Translations under genes and position numbers: made by a program | Notes under the pieces: model-generated | The model's input: only the letters and a program-made list of their open reading frames with translations | What the model was told of the DNA's origin: nothing | Database searches by the model: none | Part shown: one piece after another, positions 8,996 to 18,016 of the stretch | How the letters are laid out: each line of letters starts with the position of its first letter | How positions within the stretch are numbered: position 1 is the stretch's first letter | Source of the DNA: Exilibacterium sp. | GTDB taxonomy: Bacteria; Pseudomonadota; Gammaproteobacteria; Pseudomonadales; Cellvibrionaceae | Direction: 5' to 3' | NCBI GenBank assembly: GCA_028280195.1 | Contig: JANQMH010000084.1 | Location: 113,746-177,745, forward strand | DNA length: 64,000 bases

Positions 8996-9696
8996 GCGAA
9001 GAAGCCACCGCAGAGCACAATCAAAAGCAGCTGGCCAGTGGCGTCGACGAACTGATCGGCCGGCTGCGCCGCGAGGGCGTCGAGGCGGGCCAGCAACAGG
9101 CCGAACAGATCCTCGCCGAGGCCCGCGCCGAAGCCCGCCGCCTGCTCGACAAAGCCGACGGCGAAGCGCGCGCGCGCCTGGAAAGTGCCCGCAAGGAGGC
9201 CGACGCCTACCGCGCCGCCGGCGAGGAGGCGCTGAAAACGGCCATGCGCGATATGGTGCTGGAGATGAAAGCGACGCTGTCGCAGGGCTTCAGCGCCGAT
9301 GTCAGGCGGCTGGTGGCACACGAGTTACAGGAGCCGCAGGTACTGCGGCAGATGATTCTGGAAATTGTCGGCCGCGCCCGCGACCGCGCCGGTGTCGCCG
9401 GCAGCGAAGCGCCGGAGGTGATTCTGCCGGAGGCGGTGGTGGGCCTGGAGGAACTGCGCAACGACCCCGAAGCCCTGGCCAAGGGGCCGCTGACCGCGTT
9501 CGTGTTCGGCCTGACCCGGGAGATGTTACAGCGCGGTGTGAGTTTCTCCGCATCGGCGCAGCAGAGCAATGGCATTCGCGTGCAGCTGCAGGACCGGGAT
9601 GTGATTCTCGACCTCACCGAAGGCGCCGTGGCGGCGCTGCTGCTGGCCCACCTGCAACCGCGTTTTCGCGCCATTCTCGAAGGCGTGGTGAAATAA
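8992..9696 (+). CDS. atpE: V-type ATP synthase subunit E (peripheral stalk)
   Basis: 234 residues. Residues about 10-105 form a long Ala/Glu/Arg-rich helix (VEAGQQQAEQILAEARAEAR and following) typical of the E-subunit coiled coil; the C-terminal domain (about 120-234) is the globular part that caps the A3B3 head. ATG 8992 overlaps the atpK stop. No separate G/H or F subunit gene is visible in the operon, as in other bacterial operons that carry a DUF2764 gene. Confidence 0.9.
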   Translation: MSEEATAEHNQKQLASGVDELIGRLRREGVEAGQQQAEQILAEARAEARRLLDKADGEARARLESARKEADAYRAAGEEALKTAMRDMVLEMKATLSQGFSADVRRLVAHELQEPQVLRQMILEIVGRARDRAGVAGSEAPEVILPEAVVGLEELRNDPEALAKGPLTAFVFGLTREMLQRGVSFSASAQQSNGIRVQLQDRDVILDLTEGAVAALLLAHLQPRFRAILEGVVK

Positions 9697-9707
9697 GTGG
9701 GGCAGCC

Positions 9708-10385
9708 ATGAGTCAAGCCGACGCCTATGTGATGCTGATTTCCAGCCTGCCGAACCCGGAGAGCCTGTTTCGCGCCAAGCGCCCGCCGCTGTCGCGGCTG
9801 AAACTCGACCAGCGCCTGCGCGTGCTCACCGCCGAGGACGCGCGCACGCTGAAACTGGTGGAGGGGGCGCTGGACTGGCGGCGCCTGCCCATCGATGCCG
9901 CGGAAGGCGATATCATTGCCCGCGGCCGCCGCGCCCTGGCCCATATCGACAACCCCACCCTGCAGCGGATCGTGCGCGACCGCCTGGAGATCCGCAGCTG
10001 TGTCGCCGCGCTGCGCCGCCGCGCCCGCGGCGAGGGACCGCCACTGGGCAAGCCATGGGGTTTTGGCCGCTGGGTCGGCCATATCGAGCGCAACTGGAGC
10101 GATGCCGGCTTTCGCCTCGACGGGGTTTTTCCCTGGCTGCGCGAGGCCGACGGCCTGATCCGCCACAGCGACGCCGCCGCGCTCGAACGGCTGCTGCTGC
10201 AACAGGCCTACCGGCGCCTGCAGCGGGTGGCCGGCTCGCACACTTTCGATATCGAAGCGGTGGTCATCTACGTGCTGAAATGGAATATCGTCAACCGCAC
10301 TACCCGCTACAACCGCGTGGCGGCAACCCGGCGCTTCGAAGCCCTGTCCCGCAGCGGCCTCGGCAAGCAGGTCGATTTGTTTTGA
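9708..10385 (+). CDS. DUF2764 protein, V-ATPase operon subunit (probable C/d-like)
   Basis: 225 residues. The N-terminal MLISSLPNPESLFRAKRPPLSR and the C-terminal TFDIEAVVIYVLKWNIVNRTTRYN are characteristic of DUF2764, a family found in bacterial V-ATPase operons between E and A. By gene position and helix content it is thought to replace archaeal subunit C at the rotor-head interface; that function is inference. ATG 9708 lies 11 bases after the atpE stop. A 109-base gap with a repeated inverted motif separates it from atpA, the only sizeable gap within this operon. Confidence 0.88.
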   Translation: MSQADAYVMLISSLPNPESLFRAKRPPLSRLKLDQRLRVLTAEDARTLKLVEGALDWRRLPIDAAEGDIIARGRRALAHIDNPTLQRIVRDRLEIRSCVAALRRRARGEGPPLGKPWGFGRWVGHIERNWSDAGFRLDGVFPWLREADGLIRHSDAAALERLLLQQAYRRLQRVAGSHTFDIEAVVIYVLKWNIVNRTTRYNRVAATRRFEALSRSGLGKQVDLF

Positions 10386-10494
10386 AATACAGCTTGCAGC
10401 GGGCAGCCTACCGCTCACAGCCAAACCGCGAACCCAGGGGTTTGCCGTGGGCCGTAAGCTGTGAACTGTAAGCTCACAACCAACGGAGTCATCG
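10386..10494. repeat. Intergenic imperfect inverted repeat (AGCTGTGAACTGTAAGCT family), copy 1
   Basis: The gap between the DUF2764 gene and atpA carries AGCTGTGAACTGTAAGCT at about 10457-10474 and, about 70 bases before it, a diverged reverse-complement copy (AGCTTGCAGCGGGCAGC, about 10389). The same pair recurs at about 34301-34380. It could form a long imperfect hairpin in the mRNA ahead of atpA. Confidence 0.6.
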
Positions 10495-12330
10495 ATGTCC
10501 GAGACAACACTCGATCAACGCCGCGCCAGCGCCCGGGTGGTGGCGGTGCAGGACGATCTGATCGAGATCGAAACCGTGGCCGGGCCCGACAACCCGACAC
10601 CCAGGCTGGTCAAAAACGAAGTGGTCTATATCCGCCCCAGCCAGCCCAACCAGCGCGGTGAACAGGAGCACCTCAAAGCCGAGGTGCTGCGGGTGCGCGG
10701 CAACAACGCCGATACCCAGGTGTACGAAAGCACCCAGGGGGTGGCGGTCGGCGATGCGGTAATACAGAGCGGCGAGATGCTGTCGGTGGAGCTGGGGCCG
10801 GGCCTGCTGGGGCAGGTCTATGACGGGCTGCAGGCACCGCTGCCGGAAGTGGCGACGCGCTACGGTATTTTTCTGCCGCGCGGCGCCGCAGTCGCGCCAC
10901 TGGAGCGCAACAGGAAATGGTCCTTTGTGCCGAGTCTGAAAAGCGGCCAGCGCGCAGTGGCCGGCGATACCCTCGGCACCGTGCAGGAGGGCCGCTTCAC
11001 CCACAAAATCATGGTGCCGTTCGGCTGGCCTGGCGAATACCGGCTGGCCTGGATACAGGAGGGCAATTTTACCGTGCGCGACATGGTCGCGCGCCTGGAG
11101 GACAAAGCCGGGCACGAGCGGCCGGTGTTTCTGGCGCAGAAGTGGCCGGTGCGCCGCGCCCTCAGCGCCGGGCTGCTGAAGCGCGCACTGTCGCAGCGGC
11201 TCTACCCGAGCGAACCGGTCATCACCACCCAGCGCCTGATCGACACCTTCTTTCCCATCGCCCGCGGCGGCACCGCCTGTATTCCGGGACCGTTCGGCGC
11301 CGGCAAGACCGTACTGCAGAACCTTATCTCGCGCCATTCGTCGGTGGATGTGGTGATTGTGGTCGCCTGTGGCGAGCGCGCCGGCGAAGTGGTGGAAACC
11401 ATCAACGAATTCCCGCAGATGACCGACCCGAAAACCGGCGGCACACTGATGGATCGCACGGTGATTATCTGCAATACCTCGTCGATGCCGGTGGCCGCGC
11501 GGGAGGCCTCGATTTTTACCGGCATCACCCTGGGCGAGTACTATCGGCAGATGGGCTACGATGTGTTGCTGATTGCCGATTCCACCTCGCGCTGGGCCCA
11601 GGCCATGCGCGAAACCTCCGGGCGGCTGGAGGAAATTCCCGGCGAGGAGGGTTTTCCCGCCTACCTGGAGTCCTCGATCAAAGGCGTCTACGAGCGCGCC
11701 GGTGTGTTGCAGACCAACGACGGCGCCACCGGCAGCCTGACCATGATCGGCACGGTATCGCCGGCCGGCGGCAACTTCGACGAGCCGGTTACCCAGTCGA
11801 CACTGGCGACGGTAAAGTGTTTTCTCGGCCTCTCGGCCGAACGCGCCTATAAACGTTTCTATCCGGCGGTGGACCCGCTATTGTCCTGGTCGCGCTACCT
11901 GCACCAGCTGGCGCCCTGGTTCGACCGGCACCTGGAAGCCGGCTGGACAGCGCGCATCGAGGAGATGCAGGGGCTGCTGCAGCGCGGTGAAGCGGTGCTG
12001 CAGATGATGCAGGTCACCGGTGAGGAGGGCGTTACCCTGGAGGACTTCGTCACCCACCAGAAGGCGCTGCTGGTGGATATGGTCTACCTGCAGCAGGACG
12101 CCTTCGATGCGGTGGATGCCTCGGTGCCGCTGGCGCGCCAGCAGCTGGCGTTCAACAAAGTCTACGCGCTGGCGACACGGGACTACAGCTTCGACGACAA
12201 GGAGGCGGCGCGGGATTACTTTACCCGCCTGACCGGGCTGTTCAAGAACTTCAACTACGCCGCCGCGGACTCGCCGGATTACCGCGAGCTGGTGCGGCAG
12301 ATAGACGAACTGGCGGAGCGCAATATATAG
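10495..12330 (+). CDS. atpA: V-type ATP synthase subunit A (catalytic)
   Basis: 611 residues, full length for the catalytic subunit. Walker A GPFGAGKTVLQN is at about residue 265 and Walker B-like DVLLIADSTSRWAQAMRE at about 355; the non-homologous insertion typical of A subunits precedes the P-loop. SIKGVYERAG and TVSPAGGNFDEPVTQSTL are further A-type signatures. It hydrolyses or makes ATP in the A3B3 head. It lies last in the operon, after DUF2764, whereas A normally sits between DUF2764 and B. Confidence 0.95.
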   Translation: MSETTLDQRRASARVVAVQDDLIEIETVAGPDNPTPRLVKNEVVYIRPSQPNQRGEQEHLKAEVLRVRGNNADTQVYESTQGVAVGDAVIQSGEMLSVELGPGLLGQVYDGLQAPLPEVATRYGIFLPRGAAVAPLERNRKWSFVPSLKSGQRAVAGDTLGTVQEGRFTHKIMVPFGWPGEYRLAWIQEGNFTVRDMVARLEDKAGHERPVFLAQKWPVRRALSAGLLKRALSQRLYPSEPVITTQRLIDTFFPIARGGTACIPGPFGAGKTVLQNLISRHSSVDVVIVVACGERAGEVVETINEFPQMTDPKTGGTLMDRTVIICNTSSMPVAAREASIFTGITLGEYYRQMGYDVLLIADSTSRWAQAMRETSGRLEEIPGEEGFPAYLESSIKGVYERAGVLQTNDGATGSLTMIGTVSPAGGNFDEPVTQSTLATVKCFLGLSAERAYKRFYPAVDPLLSWSRYLHQLAPWFDRHLEAGWTARIEEMQGLLQRGEAVLQMMQVTGEEGVTLEDFVTHQKALLVDMVYLQQDAFDAVDASVPLARQQLAFNKVYALATRDYSFDDKEAARDYFTRLTGLFKNFNYAAADSPDYRELVRQIDELAERNI

Positions 12331-12387
12331 TGTGCCCGGCAGCGGCAATGACAGCCTCGAGACAACACCACCGGTAGCGGAGACTCT

Positions 12388-14106
12388 ATGACCGAAGCAA
12401 TCAGCGAATATATCTTCTACGAAATCGCCGCCCTGCTGGTACTGGCCGCATCGGTCGGCTTTATCGGCCTGCTGCTGCGCCAGCCGCTGATTGTCAGTTT
12501 TATCGCCGTCGGTATTCTCGCCGGCCCGTCGGCCCTCAATATCGTCCACTCCGACGAGCATATCAACCTGCTGGCCAAGCTCGGTATCGCCGTACTGCTG
12601 TTTCTGGTCGGGCTGAAGCTCGACCTCAAGCTGGTGCGCACGCTGGGTGCGGTGGCGCTGATGACCGGGCTCGGGCAGGTGGCCTTTACCGCCCTGTTCG
12701 GCCTGCTGATCGGCCTCGGCCTCGGTTTCAGCCTCGGCACCAGCCTGTATATCGCCGTGGCGCTGACTTTTTCCTCCACCATCATCATTGTCAAACTGCT
12801 GTCCGACAAACGCGAAATCGATTCCCTGCACGGCCGCATCGCGCTCGGCTTTCTCATCGTCCAGGACCTGGTGGTGGTGCTGTCGATGATCGTGCTTTCC
12901 GCCCTCGGTGTCGGCGCGGCGGCGGATGCGGCGCTGGCCGATGTACTGCTGGTATTCGGCTACGGCGCGCTGATGCTGGTGGCGGTGGGGCTGTTTATCC
13001 GCTACCTGGCCAACCCGCTGGTGGAGCGCCTGTCGCGCTCGCCGGAGCTGCTGGTGTCTTTTGCCATCGGCTGGGCGGCGCTGCTGGCCGCCGTCGGCCA
13101 CTACCTGGGGCTCGGCAAGGAACTCGGCGGCCTGCTGGCCGGCGTGTCGCTGGCCTCGACCCCGTTTCGCGAAGCCATCGCCGCGCGGCTGGCCTCGCTG
13201 CGGGATTTCCTGCTGCTGTTTTTCTTTATCTCCCTCGGCGTCTCGCTGGATTTATCCGGGCTCGGCACCAGCATCCTCCCGGCGCTGGTATTTGCGCTGT
13301 TCATTCTGTTCGGCAACCCGCTGATCGTGCTCGCCATCATGAGCGCCATGGGCTATAAAAAGCGCACCGGCTTTCTGGCCGGGCTCACTGTGGCGCAGAT
13401 CGGCGAGTTCTCGCTGATTTTCATGACCATGGGGGTGGCCCTGGGCCATGTCACCGACGAGGCGCTGGGGCTGGTGACCCTGATCAGCCTGATGACCATC
13501 GCCGCCTGCACCTATATGGTCACCTATTCCCACCAGCTCTACGGCAGGCTCGAATCGCTGCTGGCGGTATTTGAGCGCAAATCGCTGAAAGGCGAGGAGG
13601 ATACCCACCCGCCCCACGGCGACAGCTGCGATATCATTGTCTTCGGCCTCGGCCGCTACGGCCTGGCCATCGCCCAGGAGGTCAGACTGCAGGGCCGGCG
13701 CGTGCTCGGTGTGGATTTCAATCCCACGGCCATCCGCCACGCCCGAGCCCAGGGCTTCGATGTCATCTACGGCGATGCCACCGACCCGGAGTTCCTCGCC
13801 CACCTGCCGCTCGGCAGCGCCTCCTGGGCGGTCTCGGCGGTGCCGGAGCACAATACCGGCCTCACCCACGACGACCCGCGCCGCAGCCTGATCCGCTCGC
13901 TGCAAGACCTGCACTTCGGAGGCTGTATCGCCGTGGCGGCATACAATGACGACGTCGCCGCCGAACTGCGCGACGCCGGCGCCAACCTGGTGCTGATGCC
14001 GTTTCGCGACGCCGCCGCCCAGGCGGCAACGCTGGTGGTCACCGACGCCTCGCCGCCACCGGTGGATGCGGCCGATCCGGAGGGGCAGCGGGAGTTGTTT
14101 TCATAA
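12388..14106 (+). CDS. CPA2-family monovalent cation:proton antiporter with TrkA-N domain
   Basis: 572 residues: about 12 membrane segments (1-385) of the Na+/H+ exchanger fold, including the LLFLVGLKLDLKL segment and LGFLIVQDLVVVLSM, followed by a cytoplasmic Rossmann TrkA-N domain (about 412-560) beginning CDIIVFGLGRYGLAIAQEV, which should bind NAD(H) or another nucleotide. It resembles YbaL/KefB-type K+ or Na+ antiporters. It follows atpA by 57 bases in the same direction and may be co-transcribed, which would link cation exchange with the V-ATPase ion gradient. Ion specificity cannot be read from sequence. Confidence 0.9.
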   Translation: MTEAISEYIFYEIAALLVLAASVGFIGLLLRQPLIVSFIAVGILAGPSALNIVHSDEHINLLAKLGIAVLLFLVGLKLDLKLVRTLGAVALMTGLGQVAFTALFGLLIGLGLGFSLGTSLYIAVALTFSSTIIIVKLLSDKREIDSLHGRIALGFLIVQDLVVVLSMIVLSALGVGAAADAALADVLLVFGYGALMLVAVGLFIRYLANPLVERLSRSPELLVSFAIGWAALLAAVGHYLGLGKELGGLLAGVSLASTPFREAIAARLASLRDFLLLFFFISLGVSLDLSGLGTSILPALVFALFILFGNPLIVLAIMSAMGYKKRTGFLAGLTVAQIGEFSLIFMTMGVALGHVTDEALGLVTLISLMTIAACTYMVTYSHQLYGRLESLLAVFERKSLKGEEDTHPPHGDSCDIIVFGLGRYGLAIAQEVRLQGRRVLGVDFNPTAIRHARAQGFDVIYGDATDPEFLAHLPLGSASWAVSAVPEHNTGLTHDDPRRSLIRSLQDLHFGGCIAVAAYNDDVAAELRDAGANLVLMPFRDAAAQAATLVVTDASPPPVDAADPEGQRELFS

Positions 14107-14153
14107 ATCACAGCATCAAGCTAAGTGCGGAAGAATAGTTTCGCCCCCTTATT

Positions 14154-14172
14154 GAGAATGCTTTTCATTTAC
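14154..14172. promoter_or_regulatory. Fur-box-like site before the AraC gene
   Basis: GAGAATGCTTTTCATTTAC matches 13 of 19 positions of the E. coli Fur consensus (GATAATGATAATCATTATC) by my count. It ends 24 bases before the AraC start codon, in AT-rich DNA suited to a promoter. Confidence 0.45.
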
Positions 14173-14196
14173 AGAAATATGTGATTTAATTTCTGG

Positions 14197-15129
14197 ATGG
14201 ATAAAATATGCACAGAAACCGAACTGCTTTCCGCCTATTCACCCACTTTCAAAAAAGGGCACAATGGTGAACAACAGTGCCAGGTCGATGAAATCGTCGA
14301 TACGATAAGCGAATGCAGACTGCAAACCGGCCTGACAAGCATATCTGTCACGGCAATCGTGCCGACGGGACTGAGCATAACGGCGACTTCACAACCAGGC
14401 CTCTCCATTGAGGTCCATTTGAAAGGGTGTTCAAAAACCCAGGGGCTGGGTCACCGGACATGTGTTGAGTTATTCGAAACAGAAGCCAACGCAATAGCCA
14501 CTCAACAGCCGGAATCGTGGAAGACGACATCGAAAGCAGGCGAAGCCATCGCACTGTACAGTCTTTTTGCCACACCGGAATGGCTGGAACGTTACGGCTT
14601 TGATTTTGGCCGCCAGTGCAATAAACCGCTGAGTCACCTGCACACCTGGCGCCGACCACTGGCTGCGGATACTATTGCGGCTTTGTGGTCACAGATGTTC
14701 AGCGCAGATCAGCCGCAAATTCAGCGCCTTGAGCAGGAAAGTATCGCGCTGAAAGTCATGGCATCAATGCTCTGCGATTCAGATCCGCAAACGGTGCCTC
14801 GGGTGGACAGCCGCACCCGCCGTCGCGCCAACGCGGCGCGAGCCTACTTTGCCGAATCGAGTATGGAGGACCTGAGCCTCGAACAGGCTGCGCAGGCACT
14901 GGGAACTTCACCGCGCCAGCTGCAGAGGGACTTTCAGGTGGTTTTTAATACGACTCCCTTTGCTTTTGCCCGCGAGTATCGGCTCCAGCGTGCGGTAGAA
15001 CTTCTCCAAGCTGGTGAACTCTCGATTACACAAGCAGCTTTTAATGCAGGTTACGCCAGTGCATCGGCATTTTCCCGCAGTATGAAACGCACCTTTGGCC
15101 TATCTCCACGCGATCTTCAGCGTCGCTGA
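14197..15129 (+). CDS. AraC-family transcriptional regulator (PchR-like)
   Basis: 310 residues. The last 100 residues contain the two helix-turn-helix units of AraC/XylS proteins: LSLEQAAQALGTSPRQLQRDF and ITQAAFNAGYASASAFSRSMKRTFGLSPRDLQ. The N-terminal 190 residues are an effector domain without a close match that I can name. AraC regulators just upstream of a TonB receptor, with a Fur-like site, are typical of siderophore systems in which the regulator senses the ferric siderophore; this is inference from context. Codon use and GC are lower than in the V-ATPase genes beside it, as for the next two genes, suggesting common acquisition. No clear Shine-Dalgarno precedes ATG 14197. Confidence 0.85.
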   Translation: MDKICTETELLSAYSPTFKKGHNGEQQCQVDEIVDTISECRLQTGLTSISVTAIVPTGLSITATSQPGLSIEVHLKGCSKTQGLGHRTCVELFETEANAIATQQPESWKTTSKAGEAIALYSLFATPEWLERYGFDFGRQCNKPLSHLHTWRRPLAADTIAALWSQMFSADQPQIQRLEQESIALKVMASMLCDSDPQTVPRVDSRTRRRANAARAYFAESSMEDLSLEQAAQALGTSPRQLQRDFQVVFNTTPFAFAREYRLQRAVELLQAGELSITQAAFNAGYASASAFSRSMKRTFGLSPRDLQRR

Positions 15130-15184
15130 TATTGGCGATCTCGGGCATGTTTTTGGCGCTTTGAGTAAAGAATCCCGCGCCTCA

Positions 15185-15211
15185 TTTTGATAATGTGCGC
15201 CATTATCAAAA
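15185..15211. promoter_or_regulatory. Perfect 11-bp inverted repeat (Fur-like operator)
   Basis: Arms TTTTGATAATG and CATTATCAAAA are separated by TGCGC. The inner 19 bases, GATAATG-N5-CATTATC, match the outer seven bases on each side of the Fur consensus. It lies 27 bases before the preferred start of the TonB receptor, so it would cover the promoter or early leader. Confidence 0.7.
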
Positions 15212-15238
15212 CAAATGGCAGTATCTGGGATTTACCTT

Positions 15239-17380
15239 ATGCACCTATCTATCAGGCTGGCTGCAATACCGCTGGTCTGCTGCAGCTTTTTTCCGGTGGA
15301 GACCCGCGCACAGTCCGAAGCTGATACCAATCGACGCGTCTTCGAAACCGTTGTTGTCACAGCCCAAAAAAGAGCACAGCGGATCAACGAAGTGCCGGCA
15401 TCCCTCACCACGGTATCGACTGACGATATCTTAGCCTCGAGCGGCAACGATCTCCGTTCTGTTTTCGAGAAAATCCCGGGCGCCGCATTTATCGGGCTGG
15501 GGTTTTCCGGTAACAACTCTGTCAGCTTGAGGGGGCTGGGCGGATTGGCTACCTTCGGACCCTATGACTCCGTGGTAGGCTTCACCCTTGATGAACAAGT
15601 GATACCACTACGCAGTTTCGATGCACTTCTGCTCGATGTAGATCGCATCGAAATACTTAAAGGGCCGCAGGGTACGCTTTATGGCCGGTCTGCGATTGGC
15701 GGCGCCGTCAATATCGTGACACGCGAGTTGACGGAAGACTGGAATGGCCAGCTTAGCGCCGAAGGCGGAGAAAACGGTCACCTTAGCATCAAAGGTGCCG
15801 GCGGTGGCGCGTTGTCTGAAGCCCTGATCGGTCGAGCTGCTGTCAGATATAGCAAATATGATGGGGATATCGCCAATACCTTAACAAAGCAAGACACCAA
15901 TCAGGCAGAAGAGTTATCAGCTCGCATTTCAGGAAAATGGCGGTTTGACGACCAAGGGTTCCTGCAGCTGGCCTATCAGATCGCTCGAGAAGACCTTTAC
16001 CCCACAGGCGATCTACTGCTCTCAGCCCCCAACTACCCAACCGCGGCCCTGAGTGGGCTCAATCGAGCAGATCGAGACTCCGACAGGCTTACCGCGAGAT
16101 TCGAGACCGATTTCTCAGGCACTAAGCTCATTGCCCTAGCGGCCTATGAAAAAACCGAGATAGGTAACAATTTTGATTTGACAGACTCAATTTTGACCCC
16201 GGCAGCATTCGGCATACCTGCCGAATTCACTACCGATCCAAGCAATGACCGCAGTATTACCAACACGGATGAAAAAGCGGTTTCTATCGAGGTCAGGTTA
16301 CAGTCGGACACGGGCAGTACCATCGACTGGCTGGTTGGGGCCAGCTATATCGACTTCTCGTTCGACCGCGACTTGTCCCGGCGCAGCATCATCCCCAACT
16401 TTAATACTGATGAAGTTTCGTCCAACTCAAACGAAACAATCGGCTTATTTGCCGATATAACATTCAGCCTCAGTAGCCGGATCAGGATCGGCGGCGGCTT
16501 CCGTATCGCCCGCGACGAGCTGGAGTATCGTGGCGTAACCGACTTCTCTGGTCCCCTCGCGGCCATGCCACGCTTTTCTGAAGCTGACAGTATGAGCGAC
16601 GATTACCTGGTCGGGAATCTACATCTCTCTTATGATTTAGCAGACGCTCAGTTGTTTGCCAGAGCGGCTCGGGGTTACGCTTCCGGAGGCTACGGCGAAT
16701 TTGCGGCCAATGCTTTGGTAGGTCGACCAATAGATCCATTTGCGCCCTCGACATCGAACAGTATCGAGATCGGAATACGTGGGGGAAAACCTTTATTTTC
16801 TTATCACGCGGCCGTGTTCCACAACGACGTCACTGACGGACAAACCTATCAGTTTGATGCACCGACTTTCTCGAATGTTGCAGAAAACCTGGATTTTCGC
16901 GCCTATGGTATTGAAACGGAACTGAGTACAGAGCTTACTGCCTGGGCCCGGATAGATCTCAATATGGCCTTGCTGGAGGCTGATTTTGACGACGTACCGG
17001 CCAGCAGCCTCTCCGGTGCCAGTGATAACAACCGAGTTCCACTAACACCGGAATTCACGCTTTCAGCCCGGCTGTCGGGGGCAGTTGCCGTTACGAATAT
17101 AGGCCCTTTGCAAAGAGCCACATATTCGATTTCAATAACGCACATTTCTGATCGCGCCGCTGATCCGGCAAACTCAACACTTCTCGACGACTATACACTG
17201 ATTGACCTCTATTTGGGCGCTAAGCTCGGAAATGTTGAAATTTACGCATTTGGTTCGAATATCAGTGATGAAATCGCTGTGCTATACGGCCAGAATTTCG
17301 GCACTGCGGATACACCTATTCCGACAGCCAATATCAACCGCGGCAGGGTATTGGGGTTTGGAATCGCGACAGAATTCTAG
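15239..17380 (+). CDS. TonB-dependent receptor, siderophore-type
   Basis: 713 residues from ATG 15239. This start gives a clean signal peptide (MHLSIRLAAIPLVCCSFFPV, cleaved after TRAQS); ATG 15215, eight codons earlier, is also possible but sits four bases from the palindrome. A TonB-box-like ETVVVTAQKR is followed by the plug (SLRGLGG, VDRIEILKGPQGTLYGRSAIGGAVNIVT) and a barrel ending in EF. It is an outer-membrane importer; with the AraC gene upstream and Fur-like sites, an iron-chelate substrate is likely. Lower GC than the flanking blocks. Confidence 0.92.
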   Translation: MHLSIRLAAIPLVCCSFFPVETRAQSEADTNRRVFETVVVTAQKRAQRINEVPASLTTVSTDDILASSGNDLRSVFEKIPGAAFIGLGFSGNNSVSLRGLGGLATFGPYDSVVGFTLDEQVIPLRSFDALLLDVDRIEILKGPQGTLYGRSAIGGAVNIVTRELTEDWNGQLSAEGGENGHLSIKGAGGGALSEALIGRAAVRYSKYDGDIANTLTKQDTNQAEELSARISGKWRFDDQGFLQLAYQIAREDLYPTGDLLLSAPNYPTAALSGLNRADRDSDRLTARFETDFSGTKLIALAAYEKTEIGNNFDLTDSILTPAAFGIPAEFTTDPSNDRSITNTDEKAVSIEVRLQSDTGSTIDWLVGASYIDFSFDRDLSRRSIIPNFNTDEVSSNSNETIGLFADITFSLSSRIRIGGGFRIARDELEYRGVTDFSGPLAAMPRFSEADSMSDDYLVGNLHLSYDLADAQLFARAARGYASGGYGEFAANALVGRPIDPFAPSTSNSIEIGIRGGKPLFSYHAAVFHNDVTDGQTYQFDAPTFSNVAENLDFRAYGIETELSTELTAWARIDLNMALLEADFDDVPASSLSGASDNNRVPLTPEFTLSARLSGAVAVTNIGPLQRATYSISITHISDRAADPANSTLLDDYTLIDLYLGAKLGNVEIYAFGSNISDEIAVLYGQNFGTADTPIPTANINRGRVLGFGIATEF

Positions 17381-17388
17381 GGAAGACA

Positions 17389-17907
17389 ATGAAATCACTA
17401 CGTATGTTATGGTTGATAACCGGATTGATAACCACATTGGTGGCTGGTTATCTGATAGCGCATATCATCGTGCTGGGACGTTACTTCGACTGGCTGATAG
17501 CAAATGGGCAGGCATCTGTGCTCGAGGAGACCTATGCACCATTTCGACGTGAGTTTGATCCTGTGACACCGTACCTCGGCAGCTTTGTAGTCCAATTCAT
17601 ACTGGCAGCGGTTCTACTGACCACTCTTTTTTTAAACAGGTATGCACTGCAGTATATGAAACCAAGGTTGATATGCGGCACTATCGCCCTGCTATGCCTT
17701 CCGATGGCCATTGTCCTGTTTGAATCCACAGGTTTTCACGCTATTGAAGACGCGGTAATGTCTGCAAGCGATCTTTCCGAACCAGTCTTGAATGCGTGGC
17801 TTGAACAAAACATCCCCATGCATATTGCCACCGCATTTATCTACTTTGTTGCAGCCGCTCTTCTTGTGCTATGGCCGCTTACCAATGATAGCCTGCGGAA
17901 AGACTGA
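17389..17907 (+). CDS. Small four-helix membrane protein, function unknown
   Basis: 172 residues starting eight bases after the TonB receptor stop, so surely in the same transcript. Four hydrophobic segments are visible, about residues 6-28, 62-84, 93-112 and 144-165, with a periplasmic-looking loop rich in acidic residues (EETYAPFRREFDPVTPYLG) between the first two. I do not recognise a family. Small membrane proteins next to siderophore receptors sometimes take part in inner-membrane uptake or chelate release; nothing in this sequence proves that. Confidence 0.75.
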   Translation: MKSLRMLWLITGLITTLVAGYLIAHIIVLGRYFDWLIANGQASVLEETYAPFRREFDPVTPYLGSFVVQFILAAVLLTTLFLNRYALQYMKPRLICGTIALLCLPMAIVLFESTGFHAIEDAVMSASDLSEPVLNAWLEQNIPMHIATAFIYFVAAALLVLWPLTNDSLRKD

Positions 17908-17970
17908 AGAAAGTATCGATCCAGGGCTAGCGACACACGGGCTCAATTGGATCCGTGCCTATACAACTTA

Positions 17971-17999
17971 TTTCAAATAACGCCCGGTATACGAGCGCT
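17971..17999 (-). repeat. Duplicate of the uvrA 3' end (29 bp)
   Basis: Bases 17971-17999 match 18041-18069, inside the uvrA gene, at 27 of 29 positions. Read on the minus strand the outlying copy encodes RSYTGRYLK and then a stop codon, against [15 protein letters not shown] in uvrA itself. It is thus the tail of a second, diverged uvrA copy lying 71 bases beyond the real one, at the edge of the lower-GC island. Confidence 0.75.
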
Positions 18000-18016
18000 G
18001 AGGCGGTCGCCGGCTT

